Shown piece after piece: positions 1 through 6,928 of a stretch of DNA of 20,768 nt. The translations under genes were made by a program, and so were the position numbers. Position 1 is the stretch's first letter, and every line of letters starts with the position of its first letter. The notes under the pieces are model-generated. The model was not told the DNA's origin and searched no databases. It was given only the letters and a program-made list of their open reading frames with translations. The stretch comes from an uncultured Lachnospiraceae bacterium (lineage in GTDB: Bacteria > Bacillota > Clostridia > Lachnospirales > Lachnospiraceae): contig CAJUTU010000057.1 in assembly GCA_910589385.1 (NCBI GenBank), positions 1 through 20,768 of the forward strand, written 5' to 3'.

Positions 1-169
1 TACTTTTGATATTTCTTCTTGTGTCATCGCTGATACCAAGACAATATACAAGTGCTTTGTGGTATACGTCCTGATACCTGACCTCTTTCAATTTCTCGTA
101 GTAGAATTTTTCATGTGCATCGCTGATAAAAATAATCGCTTTCTCTGCTCCTAACGCTGTACTACTCAT
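1..169 (-). CDS. Partial small protein, DUF6075-like (C-terminus outside window)
   Basis: An open frame of 56 codons runs off the left edge without a stop. It begins ATG AGT AGT, 8 nt after a GGAGG site. A second in-frame ATG at 175 lies only 2 nt from that site, so 169 is preferred. The peptide contains FISDAHEKFYYEKLKEV followed by YHKALVYCLGISDDTR. From memory this resembles DUF6075, a family of short Firmicutes proteins of unknown function often found in accessory or mobile regions; no search was run. No catalytic motif is visible. It follows a terminator-like hairpin and the lysS spacer, so it is probably a separate transcription unit from greA-lysS. Confidence 0.72.
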   Translation of the reverse strand, partial: MSSTALGAEKAIIFISDAHEKFYYEKLKEVRYQDVYHKALVYCLGISDDTRRNIKS

Positions 170-207
170 GTTCATTTCCTCCATTTCTTATTTTGTTTTG
201 ACCATAA

Positions 208-251
208 CAAAAGGACACTTCCCTAAAATTTTCTTTTAGAAAAATGTCCTT
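208..251 (-). terminator. Probable rho-independent terminator after lysS
   Basis: AAGGACA (211-217) pairs with TGTCCTT (245-251), and inner arms CTAAAA (223-228) and TTTTAG (234-239) pair as well. Read on the minus strand, the hairpin is followed by TTGTT, making TTTTGTT with the last stem bases. The T tract is interrupted and the stem AT-rich, so strength is uncertain. It lies between the lysS stop and the ribosome binding site of the left-edge gene. Confidence 0.5.
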
Positions 252-321
252 ATCGTACAAAATATTGAATTGGATTTATGAGTACAACTATTCATTAACG
301 CTTATTATTCTTCATTATGCG

Positions 322-356
322 TTGTAAAATTGTTGTAAATTTGTTGTAGTTTACAA
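322..356. repeat. Three TTGTA direct repeats at 11-bp spacing plus a palindrome, next to the lysS stop
   Basis: TTGTA occurs at 322-326, 333-337 and 344-348, exactly one helical turn apart. The third copy forms the palindrome TTGTA-GTT-TACAA (344-356). The block begins 26 bp beyond the lysS stop. Phased short repeats of this kind are typical of protein-binding sites such as integrase arm sites or operators. What binds here cannot be told from sequence alone. Confidence 0.5.
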
Positions 357-381
357 GTCCAAGTACCGCAAACCCTTGATT

Positions 382-1884
382 TTACTGGTCTTTTCCACCA
401 AGCGTTTTCATCGTCGGGAACAGAAGCACATCTCGTATCGCTGCAGAATCCGTAAGCAGCATACACATCCTGTCAATCCCATACCCGATCCCGCCTGTAG
501 GCGGCATCCCAATCTCCAGCGCATTCATGAAATCTTCATCTGTCGCATTGGCTTCTTCATCCCCCTGCGCTAACAGTTCCTCCTGCGCGCGGAAGCGCTC
601 TCTCTGGTCGATCGGATCATTGAGCTCAGAATATGCGTTCGCCATCTCCCATCCATTCATGAAAAACTCGAAACGCTCCACATAATCCGGGTTATCCGGT
701 TTCTTCTTGGTCAAAGGAGAAATCTCAATCGGATGATCCATAACGAAAGTAGGCTGGATCAGATGCTCCTCTGCATATTCCTCAAAGAACAAACTCAAAA
801 TATCACCCTTTTTATGCCTGTCCTCATATTCGACATGATGTTCGTCCGCAAGTGCCTTTGCTTCCTCATCGGTCTTCACATTTGTGAAATCCACACCTGC
901 ATATTTCTTTACGGCATCCACCATAGTAATGCGCTCAAACGGCTTCTCCAGATCCATCTCCACGCCATTGTATACAATCTTCATGGTTCCCAATACTTCC
1001 TGTGCCACATAACGGTACAGGTTCTCGGTCAGATCCATCATACCATGATAGTCTGTATAAGCCTGATATAATTCCATGAGCGTAAACTCCGGGTTGTGCC
1101 GGGTATCCAGGCCTTCATTGCGGAACACACGTCCAATTTCATAGACTCTTTCCATTCCGCCGACAATGAGCCGCTTCAGATACAGTTCCAATGAAATACG
1201 CAGTTTCAAGTCTTCATCCAATGCGTTGAAATGTGTCTCAAACGGCCTTGCCGCAGCGCCGCCTGCATTCTGCACGAGCATTGGGGTCTCCACTTCCATA
1301 AATCCCTGTCCGTCCAGATATTTACGGATCGCACTCAAAATCTTAGAACGCTTAATAAATGTATCCCTTACTTCTGGATTCATGATCAAATCTACATATC
1401 TCTGACGATAACGCAGATCAGTATTGGTCAGTCCATGGAACTTTTCCGGCAAAATCTGAAGGCTTTTTGAAAGCAATGCAACATTCGATGCATGAATCGA
1501 AATCTCTCCTGTCTTTGTAGTAAAGACCTCTCCTTCAATCCCAACAAGGTCGCCTACATCCAGCTTCTTGAAATCCTTGTAACCCTCTTCACCCACGCTG
1601 TCCCTTGCCACATAGCACTGGATATTCCCCTGAAGGTCCTGAACATTGCAGAACGAAGCCTTTCCCATAACACGCTTGGACATCATACGTCCTGCAATGG
1701 AAACCTGTTTACCTTCCAGTTCTCCATAATTTTCTTTAATCTCCGTACTATGATACTGCTGGTTATACGTCGTAATAGTAAATGGATCTTTTCCATTTGC
1801 CTGCAAATCTGCTAACTTCTCACGGCGAACCTTCCTTAACTGGTTCAAATCCGGTTCCTGTGCCTGCTTCTGCTGCTGGGACAT
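382..1884 (-). CDS. lysS: Lysyl-tRNA synthetase, class II
   Basis: Charges tRNA-Lys with lysine in the cytoplasm, using ATP. The protein is 500 residues, the usual length for bacterial LysS. It has an N-terminal OB-fold anticodon-binding domain containing GRMMSKRVMGKASF, then the class II core. Motif 2 is visible in RVYEIGRVFRNEGLDTRHNPEF and motif 3 in GGIGYGIDRMCMLLTD. The start at 1884 (MSQQQK) sits 8 nt after AAGGAG; the frame is open 11 codons further upstream, but that stretch contains the ribosome binding site. It follows greA by 47 nt and shares its promoter. A greA-lysS pairing is common in Firmicutes. No T-box leader is seen. Confidence 0.96.
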   Translation of the reverse strand: MSQQQKQAQEPDLNQLRKVRREKLADLQANGKDPFTITTYNQQYHSTEIKENYGELEGKQVSIAGRMMSKRVMGKASFCNVQDLQGNIQCYVARDSVGEEGYKDFKKLDVGDLVGIEGEVFTTKTGEISIHASNVALLSKSLQILPEKFHGLTNTDLRYRQRYVDLIMNPEVRDTFIKRSKILSAIRKYLDGQGFMEVETPMLVQNAGGAAARPFETHFNALDEDLKLRISLELYLKRLIVGGMERVYEIGRVFRNEGLDTRHNPEFTLMELYQAYTDYHGMMDLTENLYRYVAQEVLGTMKIVYNGVEMDLEKPFERITMVDAVKKYAGVDFTNVKTDEEAKALADEHHVEYEDRHKKGDILSLFFEEYAEEHLIQPTFVMDHPIEISPLTKKKPDNPDYVERFEFFMNGWEMANAYSELNDPIDQRERFRAQEELLAQGDEEANATDEDFMNALEIGMPPTGGIGYGIDRMCMLLTDSAAIRDVLLFPTMKTLGGKDQ

Positions 1885-1931
1885 TTGTGTTCTCCTTTCT
1901 TCTCCTGCCAATATCATACATCGAAATAACT

Positions 1932-2417
1932 TTACAAGGAACGGTTAATATCCAATACTTTGTACTGGATAACCCCTGCCTGAGTCTCTACATCTACTAC
2001 ATCCCCAATCTTCTTGCCCATCAATGCCTGGCCTACTGGTGATTCATTGGAAATCTTTCCTTCCAGGCTGTTTGCCTCTGTAGAGCCTACAATCTTAAAT
2101 TCCATCTCTTCATCATAAGTAATATCAAACACTTTGATCGTACAGCCTACATTAATCTTATCGAAATCCACTTCATCCTCTACAACAACTTCCACATTCT
2201 TTAAAATGGCTTCGAGTTCTTCAATCCTCGCTTCAATGTCACGCTGTTCATCTTTTGCTGCATCATATTCAGCATTCTCAGATAAGTCCCCCTGTTCTCT
2301 GGCCTCCCTGATTTTTGCGGCAACCTCCTTACGTTTCACCACCTTCAGATTTTCCAGTTCATCCTCCAGCGCTTTCAATCCTGCATAAGTAAGTAGTCTT
2401 TTCTTTGCTTCTGCCAT
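1932..2417 (-). CDS. greA: Transcription elongation factor GreA
   Basis: Binds the RNA polymerase secondary channel and stimulates cleavage of backtracked RNA. It has 161 residues, normal for GreA. Residues 1-75 form the N-terminal coiled coil, with the signature REAREQGDLSENAEYDAAK carrying the acidic tip residues. The C-terminal half is the FKBP-like domain, including SPVGQALMGKKIGDVV. The start MAEAKK follows AAGGGAG at a rather long 11-nt spacing. It is the first gene after a consensus promoter and precedes lysS. Confidence 0.97.
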   Translation of the reverse strand: MAEAKKRLLTYAGLKALEDELENLKVVKRKEVAAKIREAREQGDLSENAEYDAAKDEQRDIEARIEELEAILKNVEVVVEDEVDFDKINVGCTIKVFDITYDEEMEFKIVGSTEANSLEGKISNESPVGQALMGKKIGDVVDVETQAGVIQYKVLDINRSL

Positions 2418-2541
2418 GGTTACTTTTGCTCCCTTTCTTTCATTAAATATCTTTTTCTATTTTCTTCTGTTAAGAGATTATTTTTCCGTAATGAATTTTC
2501 CTCTGTCTTCTATATTCCTACTTATATTTTGCAATTCAAAT

Positions 2542-2570
2542 ATTATAACTAAAACCTACAATACTGTCAA
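2542..2570 (-). promoter_or_regulatory. SigmaA promoter of greA-lysS, overlapping the dusB 3' end
   Basis: On the minus strand a perfect -35 TTGACA (2570-2565) and a perfect -10 TATAAT (2547-2542) are separated by exactly 17 nt. The -35 hexamer encodes Leu-Thr near the end of dusB, and the dusB stop codon (2558-2556) lies in the spacer. The resulting leader before greA is about 115 nt, AT-rich, with no obvious riboswitch. Confidence 0.88.
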
Positions 2571-3515
2571 GATTTTTTCCAGTTCTTCATAGCTCTCAAC
2601 CTGATTAATTTTCTCCCTCAAACGAGCCGCCCCACACAGCCCTTTCGTATACCACGCTACATGCTTCCGCATCTCCCTGATCCCCAGATAATCCCCTTTA
2701 TATTCTATCTGCAGCCGGGCATGGCGCAGCATGGTACGGCGTATTTCCTCTATAGTTGGTCTTGCCGGCAAAATCCCGTTTTTTTCATAGGACAGCAGTT
2801 CAGAAAAAATCCATGGGTTCCCCTGCGCCCCCCGCGCGACCATAATACCGTCGCATCCGGTCTGTTCCCACATAGCAATGGCCCGCTCAGCCGAAGTGAC
2901 ATCCCCATTGCCGATGACCGGAATCCGGACAGCCTCTTTGACCTGCCGGATGATTTCCCAGTCCGCTTTTCCTGAATAATACTGCTCTCTCGTCCTCCCA
3001 TGGACCGCAACCGCCGCTGCGCCTGCCGCCTCCACGATCCGGGCTATTTCAACTGCATTCACATGCTCGTCATCAAAGCCTTTACGGATTTTCACTGTCA
3101 CTGGTTTTTGGATTGCGCGTACCACCGCATTTACAATATCGTAGACCAGCTTCGGCTCTTTCATCAATGCCGAACCCTCTCCGTTACGCACGACTTTCGG
3201 AACCGGGCATCCCATATTGATGTCTAAGATTGAAAAAGGGCGTTCTTCGATCCGCTTTGCCATTTCGCTGACAATCTTCGGGTCTGAGCCAAATAATTGC
3301 AGGGACACCGGTGTTTCCTCCGGATGGATCTGCAAAAGGCTTTCTGTATTTTTATTATTGTATAAAATAGCCTTGGCGCTGACCATTTCCATACAGAGCA
3401 GGCCCGCCCCCTGCTCTTTGCAGAGCAAACGGAATGGCAGGTCCGTTACACCTGCCATGGGGCCTAGAATATATGCATTTTCAAGCAATACATTTCCTAT
3501 TTTAAGCTGTCTCAT
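2556..3515 (-). CDS. dusB: tRNA-dihydrouridine synthase (DusB/NifR3 family)
   Basis: FMN- and NADPH-dependent enzyme that reduces specific tRNA uridines to dihydrouridine. 319 residues form a TIM barrel plus a helical C-terminal domain. Visible family signatures are LGPMAGVTDLPFR near the N-terminus, the catalytic cysteine C103 in DINMGCPVPKVV, VKIRKGF, VHGRTREQYYSG, and the FMN-phosphate segment PVIGNGDV with MVARGAQGNPW. The start is uncertain: AGAGG abuts the ATG at 3515 with no spacer, yet no other in-frame start lies upstream. It follows coaX by 63 nt and is probably the last gene of the birA-coaX unit. Its final codons carry the greA promoter -35. Confidence 0.94.
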   Translation of the reverse strand: MRQLKIGNVLLENAYILGPMAGVTDLPFRLLCKEQGAGLLCMEMVSAKAILYNNKNTESLLQIHPEETPVSLQLFGSDPKIVSEMAKRIEERPFSILDINMGCPVPKVVRNGEGSALMKEPKLVYDIVNAVVRAIQKPVTVKIRKGFDDEHVNAVEIARIVEAAGAAAVAVHGRTREQYYSGKADWEIIRQVKEAVRIPVIGNGDVTSAERAIAMWEQTGCDGIMVARGAQGNPWIFSELLSYEKNGILPARPTIEEIRRTMLRHARLQIEYKGDYLGIREMRKHVAWYTKGLCGAARLREKINQVESYEELEKILTVL

Positions 3516-3578
3516 CCTCTTTATACCATGATTGTAAAAATAATATTTCTATTCACATTGTGTCTTTACATATGCACT

Positions 3579-4352
3579 CTATCGTTTTATGTTCTTATAG
3601 TAGATCAGCCGCAGGCCATTCAGCGTCAGTTCCGGGTCATATTCATCAATGCAGTCCGTTTCCTGGGCAATGATCTTCCCCAGTCCGCCTGTAGCTACAA
3701 CCTTAGCATCCATATAGCCGGACTTTTCTTTCATCTTCCTGACAATATACTCGGTCTGGCCGATTGCACCGTATACCAGTCCGGCCTGCATACTTGAGAC
3801 AGTCTCCTTTGCCAGTATAGACTCTGGTTTGCGGATCTCTATCGCCGGAAGCATAGCCGCCCCTCCCCATAGTGAACGTCCTGCGGTCTCAATGCCGGGA
3901 GCGGTGACCCCTGCCTCGAAAGTCCCGTTCTTTCCGATCAGGTCATAAGTAGTGGCTGTTCCAAAATCTATCACAATGACAGGGCCGCCAAATAACTCAT
4001 ATCCCGCCACAGCATCCACGATCCGGTCCGGACCGATCTGCTTCGGATTCTCCGTCACAATTTGGATTCCGGTCTTAATTCCTGCCGAAACGATCAACGG
4101 CCGCACATTCAAGTACTTGATAATGCCGCTGGTCAATGAATGCATGATATCCGGCACGACTGACGCAATGATAACTGCGTCAATCTCCTTTGCATGGATA
4201 TCTCTGTGCTCAAGAATACCACAGATCATAAATCCATATTCATCAGAAGTCCTCGGACGTTTTGTTGTCATCCGAAACGTCCCAAGTAATTTTTCTCCAT
4301 CGAACACACCCATTGTTATATTGGTATTTCCCACATCAATTGTCAATAACAT
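3579..4352 (-). CDS. coaX: Type III pantothenate kinase
   Basis: Catalyses the first step of coenzyme A synthesis, ATP-dependent phosphorylation of pantothenate. The CoaX type is not feedback-inhibited by CoA. 257 residues in an ASKHA fold: phosphate loop DVGNTNITMG (residues 6-15), the catalytic-Asp region GPDRIVDAVAGY (D109), DFGTATTYD (129-137) and a C-terminal ATGGLG. The start ATG is one nucleotide after the stop of the upstream small gene, which suggests translational coupling. Clustering with birA is common in Firmicutes and places two cofactor genes together. Confidence 0.96.
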   Translation of the reverse strand: MLLTIDVGNTNITMGVFDGEKLLGTFRMTTKRPRTSDEYGFMICGILEHRDIHAKEIDAVIIASVVPDIMHSLTSGIIKYLNVRPLIVSAGIKTGIQIVTENPKQIGPDRIVDAVAGYELFGGPVIVIDFGTATTYDLIGKNGTFEAGVTAPGIETAGRSLWGGAAMLPAIEIRKPESILAKETVSSMQAGLVYGAIGQTEYIVRKMKEKSGYMDAKVVATGGLGKIIAQETDCIDEYDPELTLNGLRLIYYKNIKR

Positions 4353-4353
4353 C

Positions 4354-4695
4354 TCAGTCTATCTCCATCCCTTCTCCAAGATAAAACACCTTAAAGAACA
4401 ATTCCAGAGATTCAAACAGCTCTCTCCGGTTCTGCTGCATTTCTTTAATCTTCAAGACACTGCCAATCTCGTCAAATATAAAATCGTCTTCTTTATGGTC
4501 CACCTTTAATTCCAGGTTTCCATCTTCATCAAATACTACCATAAGAATGCCGCCCACATCCTCCGTATACATCACGCACATGACCTGCAATTCCTGCCGT
4601 ATGCTTTCCGGCAGGGCATCAAATTCCGGATTCAGATAAAATTTACGCTCATAAGAACTGGCGGCACATAACACAATCTCATCATACATATCCAT
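4354..4695 (-). CDS. Conserved small protein of unknown function (DUF6145-like)
   Basis: About 113 acidic residues with no signal peptide or membrane segment. The segments IVLCAASSYERKFYLNPEF, YTEDVGGILMVVFDEDGNL and LFESLELFFKVFYLGEG resemble what I recall as DUF6145, a Lachnospiraceae family of unknown function; no search was run. Three in-frame starts are possible: GTG 4701, ATG 4695 and ATG 4689. ATG 4695 is 5 nt after AAGGGG and is preferred. That start overlaps the end of birA by 14 nt, and the stop is one nucleotide before coaX, so the gene is locked between two cofactor genes. Context suggests co-expression with them, but nothing shows its function. Confidence 0.85.
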   Translation of the reverse strand: MDMYDEIVLCAASSYERKFYLNPEFDALPESIRQELQVMCVMYTEDVGGILMVVFDEDGNLELKVDHKEDDFIFDEIGSVLKIKEMQQNRRELFESLELFFKVFYLGEGMEID

Positions 4696-5668
4696 ATACA
4701 CCCCTTACCGAAACCTCTCCGGCATAAACGGCCTCCTCGCTTCCATCTTCTTTCCTGACCAGCAGTTCTCCATTATTGTTGATTCCCAGGGCCAATGCCT
4801 GGAAAGGCTCCTGCGCTCCGAGTATACGCACTTCTTTCCCATAATTTACCATCAGGCGTTCATATGCCTCCCGGATTCCGGACAGGTCTCCTGTTTTCAC
4901 ATATTCCTCATAATCCTGCTCAAACCGTCTCATGATCTCTGCGATCAATGTACTTCGTTTCAATGTTTTTCCCATCTCCATCCGAAGAGAAGTTGCGGTC
5001 TTCGCAATTTCCTCAGAAAAGGAATCCATATTCACATTAATCCCTACGCCGATCACCACATGATTGATATAATCAATCTCTGTGCTCATCTCGGTCAGGA
5101 TACCTACCAGTTTTTTTCCGTTCAGCACAACATCATTAGGCCATTTAATCTGTATATCTAAGCCGGTATATGCCCGAAGGGATTCTGCCACGCTGTAAGC
5201 CATCACCAAGGTCATCATCGGCGCTTTGGCCGGCAGGAACTTTGGCCTTAACAGGATCGACATATAGATACTGCATCCGGACGGTGATTCCCAGCCCCTG
5301 CCACGCCTGCCCCTGCCTGCCGTCTGCCTGTCTGCAGCCACTAAGGTTCCATGGGCTGCTCCGCTTTCCGCGAGCTGTTTTGCACGGATATTGGTAGAAT
5401 CTGTCTCTGGAAAATAATAGACTTCCTGGCCTGCCCATTTGGTTTTCCCTGCAAGAAGGCTTTCCAGTTCCTCCTTTGACATCACATCCGGGATATCCAA
5501 GATCCGATACCCACGATTCTGAACTGCTTCCACATGATAGCCTTCCTCTTTTAGCTGGTTGATCACTTTCCACACTGCCGTGCGCGATACGCCAAGTTCC
5601 TCGCATAGACGCTGCCCGGACACATAACTTCCGCTCTCACGAAGAAGCCTTAAAATCTCTGCCTTCAA
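4682..5668 (-). CDS. birA: Biotin protein ligase / biotin operon repressor, TTG start
   Basis: Bifunctional BirA: makes biotinyl-AMP and biotinylates carrier proteins such as the acetyl-CoA carboxylase subunit, and likely represses biotin genes through its N-terminal helix-turn-helix. With the chosen start it has 328 residues. The wHTH includes VSGQRLCEELGVSRTAVWK. The catalytic domain has the biotin/AMP loop GRGRRGRGW (about 118-126), KWPNDVVLNGKKLVGILTE and VVIGVGINVN, then a C-terminal SH3-like cap. The longest open frame begins at 5743, but that extension runs through the argF terminator. TTG 5668, five nt after GAGGTG, gives the family-typical start MKAEILRLLRES. It overlaps the next gene by 14 nt. 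Confidence 0.95.
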   Translation of the reverse strand: MKAEILRLLRESGSYVSGQRLCEELGVSRTAVWKVINQLKEEGYHVEAVQNRGYRILDIPDVMSKEELESLLAGKTKWAGQEVYYFPETDSTNIRAKQLAESGAAHGTLVAADRQTAGRGRRGRGWESPSGCSIYMSILLRPKFLPAKAPMMTLVMAYSVAESLRAYTGLDIQIKWPNDVVLNGKKLVGILTEMSTEIDYINHVVIGVGINVNMDSFSEEIAKTATSLRMEMGKTLKRSTLIAEIMRRFEQDYEEYVKTGDLSGIREAYERLMVNYGKEVRILGAQEPFQALALGINNNGELLVRKEDGSEEAVYAGEVSVRGVYGYV

Positions 5669-5687
5669 ACTTTCCACCTCAGTTTCG

Positions 5688-5726
5688 AAAAAAGACAGGC
5701 ACTTTCTATCGGTGCCTGCCGTCTTT
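5688..5726 (-). terminator. Rho-independent terminator of argF
   Basis: On the minus strand CAGGCAC (5718-5712) and GTGCCTG (5702-5696) form a 7-bp stem with a 9-nt loop, extendable by AAAGAC/GTCTTT around a bulge. TCTTTTTTCG follows. It begins a few nucleotides after the argF stop and ends about 20 nt before the birA start, which rules out the long upstream birA start. Confidence 0.87.
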
Positions 5727-5732
5727 TGTTCT

Positions 5733-6731
5733 TCATTCCTCAAATTCGCCTAATGTAGCAATCATCACGGCTTTGATCGTATGCATCCGGTTCTCTGCTT
5801 CATCAAACACTTTAGACTGTACGGATTCAAACACCTCATCCGTCACTTCCATATCTTCAATTCCAAACCGGTCACCCATCTGTTTTCCGATCGTTGTCTT
5901 CTGATCATGGAATGCCGGCAGGCAGTGTAAGAAAATCGCCTGTTCTCCTGCATTTTCCATAACCTTTTTTGTCACTTTATAAGGGGTCAGTTCCCGGATT
6001 CTCTTTTCCCACACATCATCCGGCTCTCCCATGGATACCCACACATCCGTATAAATGACATCCGCATCCTTTGTGCCTGACTCCACATCCTCTGTGAGCG
6101 TGATCGTCGCCCCCGACTCTGCTGCATAACCTTTACACTGCTCTACCAATTCCTGGCTTGGGAAGTAGTCTTTCGTGGTACATGCAACAAAATGCATCCC
6201 CAGCTTTGAGCATGCAACCATCAGGGAATTGCCCATGTTATACCTTGCATCTCCCATATATACCAGCTTGATTCCTTCCAATCTTCCGAACTGCTCACGG
6301 ATGGTCAGCATGTCCGCAAGCATCTGCGTCGGATGAAATTCATTGGTCAGTCCGTTCCAGACCGGGACACCTGCATATTGGGCAAGCTCTTCTACAATAC
6401 TTTGGCCAAATCCACGGTATTCTATACCGTCATACATCCTGCCCAGTACACGTGCCGTATCCTCAATACTCTCCTTTTTCCCCATCTGGGAGCCTGTAGG
6501 GCCAAGATAGGTGGAACCCATGCCCATATCATGTGCCGCCACTTCAAATGCACAGCGCGTACGTGTGCTGTCTTTTTCAAAGATCAATGCCACATTCTTC
6601 CCTTTATAGTAATCTACAGGGATTCCTTTTTTCTTCTTGTCCTTTAATTTTGCTGAAAGGTCAAGCAGATATAGAATCTCCTCCTTTGAAAAATCCTTCA
6701 GAGTTAAAAAATTCCTTCCTTTTAAATCCAT
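5733..6731 (-). CDS. argF: Ornithine carbamoyltransferase
   Basis: Converts ornithine and carbamoyl phosphate to citrulline in arginine synthesis (the reverse reaction serves arginine breakdown in arc operons). 332 residues, standard length. The carbamoyl-phosphate loop STRTR is at 55-59, HPTQ at 133-136, the ornithine-binding SMG at 233-235, and HCLPAFHD at 269-276. The C-terminal signature DEAENRMHTIKAVM is close to ArgF/ArgI. The start MDLKGR lies 11 nt after AGGAGGAG. It has its own promoter and terminator and no arc or arg neighbours, so it is a monocistronic unit. Anabolic versus catabolic use cannot be decided here. Confidence 0.95.
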   Translation of the reverse strand: MDLKGRNFLTLKDFSKEEILYLLDLSAKLKDKKKKGIPVDYYKGKNVALIFEKDSTRTRCAFEVAAHDMGMGSTYLGPTGSQMGKKESIEDTARVLGRMYDGIEYRGFGQSIVEELAQYAGVPVWNGLTNEFHPTQMLADMLTIREQFGRLEGIKLVYMGDARYNMGNSLMVACSKLGMHFVACTTKDYFPSQELVEQCKGYAAESGATITLTEDVESGTKDADVIYTDVWVSMGEPDDVWEKRIRELTPYKVTKKVMENAGEQAIFLHCLPAFHDQKTTIGKQMGDRFGIEDMEVTDEVFESVQSKVFDEAENRMHTIKAVMIATLGEFEE

Positions 6732-6754
6732 AGTTTGCTACTCTCCTCCTCATA

Positions 6755-6789
6755 TTGACACACTGCTTTCAGACAGTTTTTGCTGTCAA
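6755..6789 (-). promoter_or_regulatory. Leader hairpin of argF
   Basis: In the argF leader, TTGACA (minus 6789-6784) pairs with TGTCAA (6760-6755), with an inner ACTG/CAGT pair. The structure ends just before the AGGAGGAG ribosome binding site. It has no T tract, so it is not a terminator. It might affect translation or mRNA stability; no function is proven. Confidence 0.35.
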
Positions 6790-6813
6790 GTTTACTCTTT
6801 TACTCTGGGAAAT

Positions 6814-6842
6814 ACAATAACATATTGGGTTGGCAAATTCAA
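6814..6842 (-). promoter_or_regulatory. Probable promoter of argF
   Basis: Minus-strand -35 TTGAAT (6842-6837) and -10 TATTGT (6819-6814) with 17-nt spacing. Both hexamers are imperfect. The site lies downstream of the methyltransferase terminator and about 80 nt before the argF start, giving a roughly 75-nt leader. No clear ArgR box was recognised. Confidence 0.6.
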
Positions 6843-6857
6843 TAGGTGATTGCAAAA

Positions 6858-6928
6858 GTCATTGCTTACACTGGCTGGGCGGCCGCTCTTTGAATGAGCT
6901 GTATCTTTCTCAGTCTATAAGCAATGAC
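6858..6928 (-). terminator. Inverted repeat and probable terminator after the TrmH-family gene
   Basis: An 11-bp perfect inverted repeat, GTCATTGCTTA at 6858-6868 and TAAGCAATGAC at 6918-6928, encloses 49 nt and is followed on the minus strand by TTTTGC. The 5' arm lies inside the last codons of the methyltransferase gene. The interior holds a smaller GCTC/GAGC hairpin. The loop is long for an intrinsic terminator, so the call is tentative. Confidence 0.45.

Noticed and set aside
1885..1931. T-box leader for lysS
   Set aside because: Only 47 nt separate greA and lysS, and neither this gap nor the greA leader contains a T-box sequence.
6814..6860. Arginine repressor (ArgR) box near the argF promoter
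   Set aside because: No sequence close enough to the ARG-box consensus was found; AT-rich partial matches are expected by chance.
6879..6886. GCGGCCGC palindrome (NotI-type sequence) in the argF upstream region
   Set aside because: An isolated 8-bp palindrome inside a terminator loop; no cloning or mobile-element context supports meaning.
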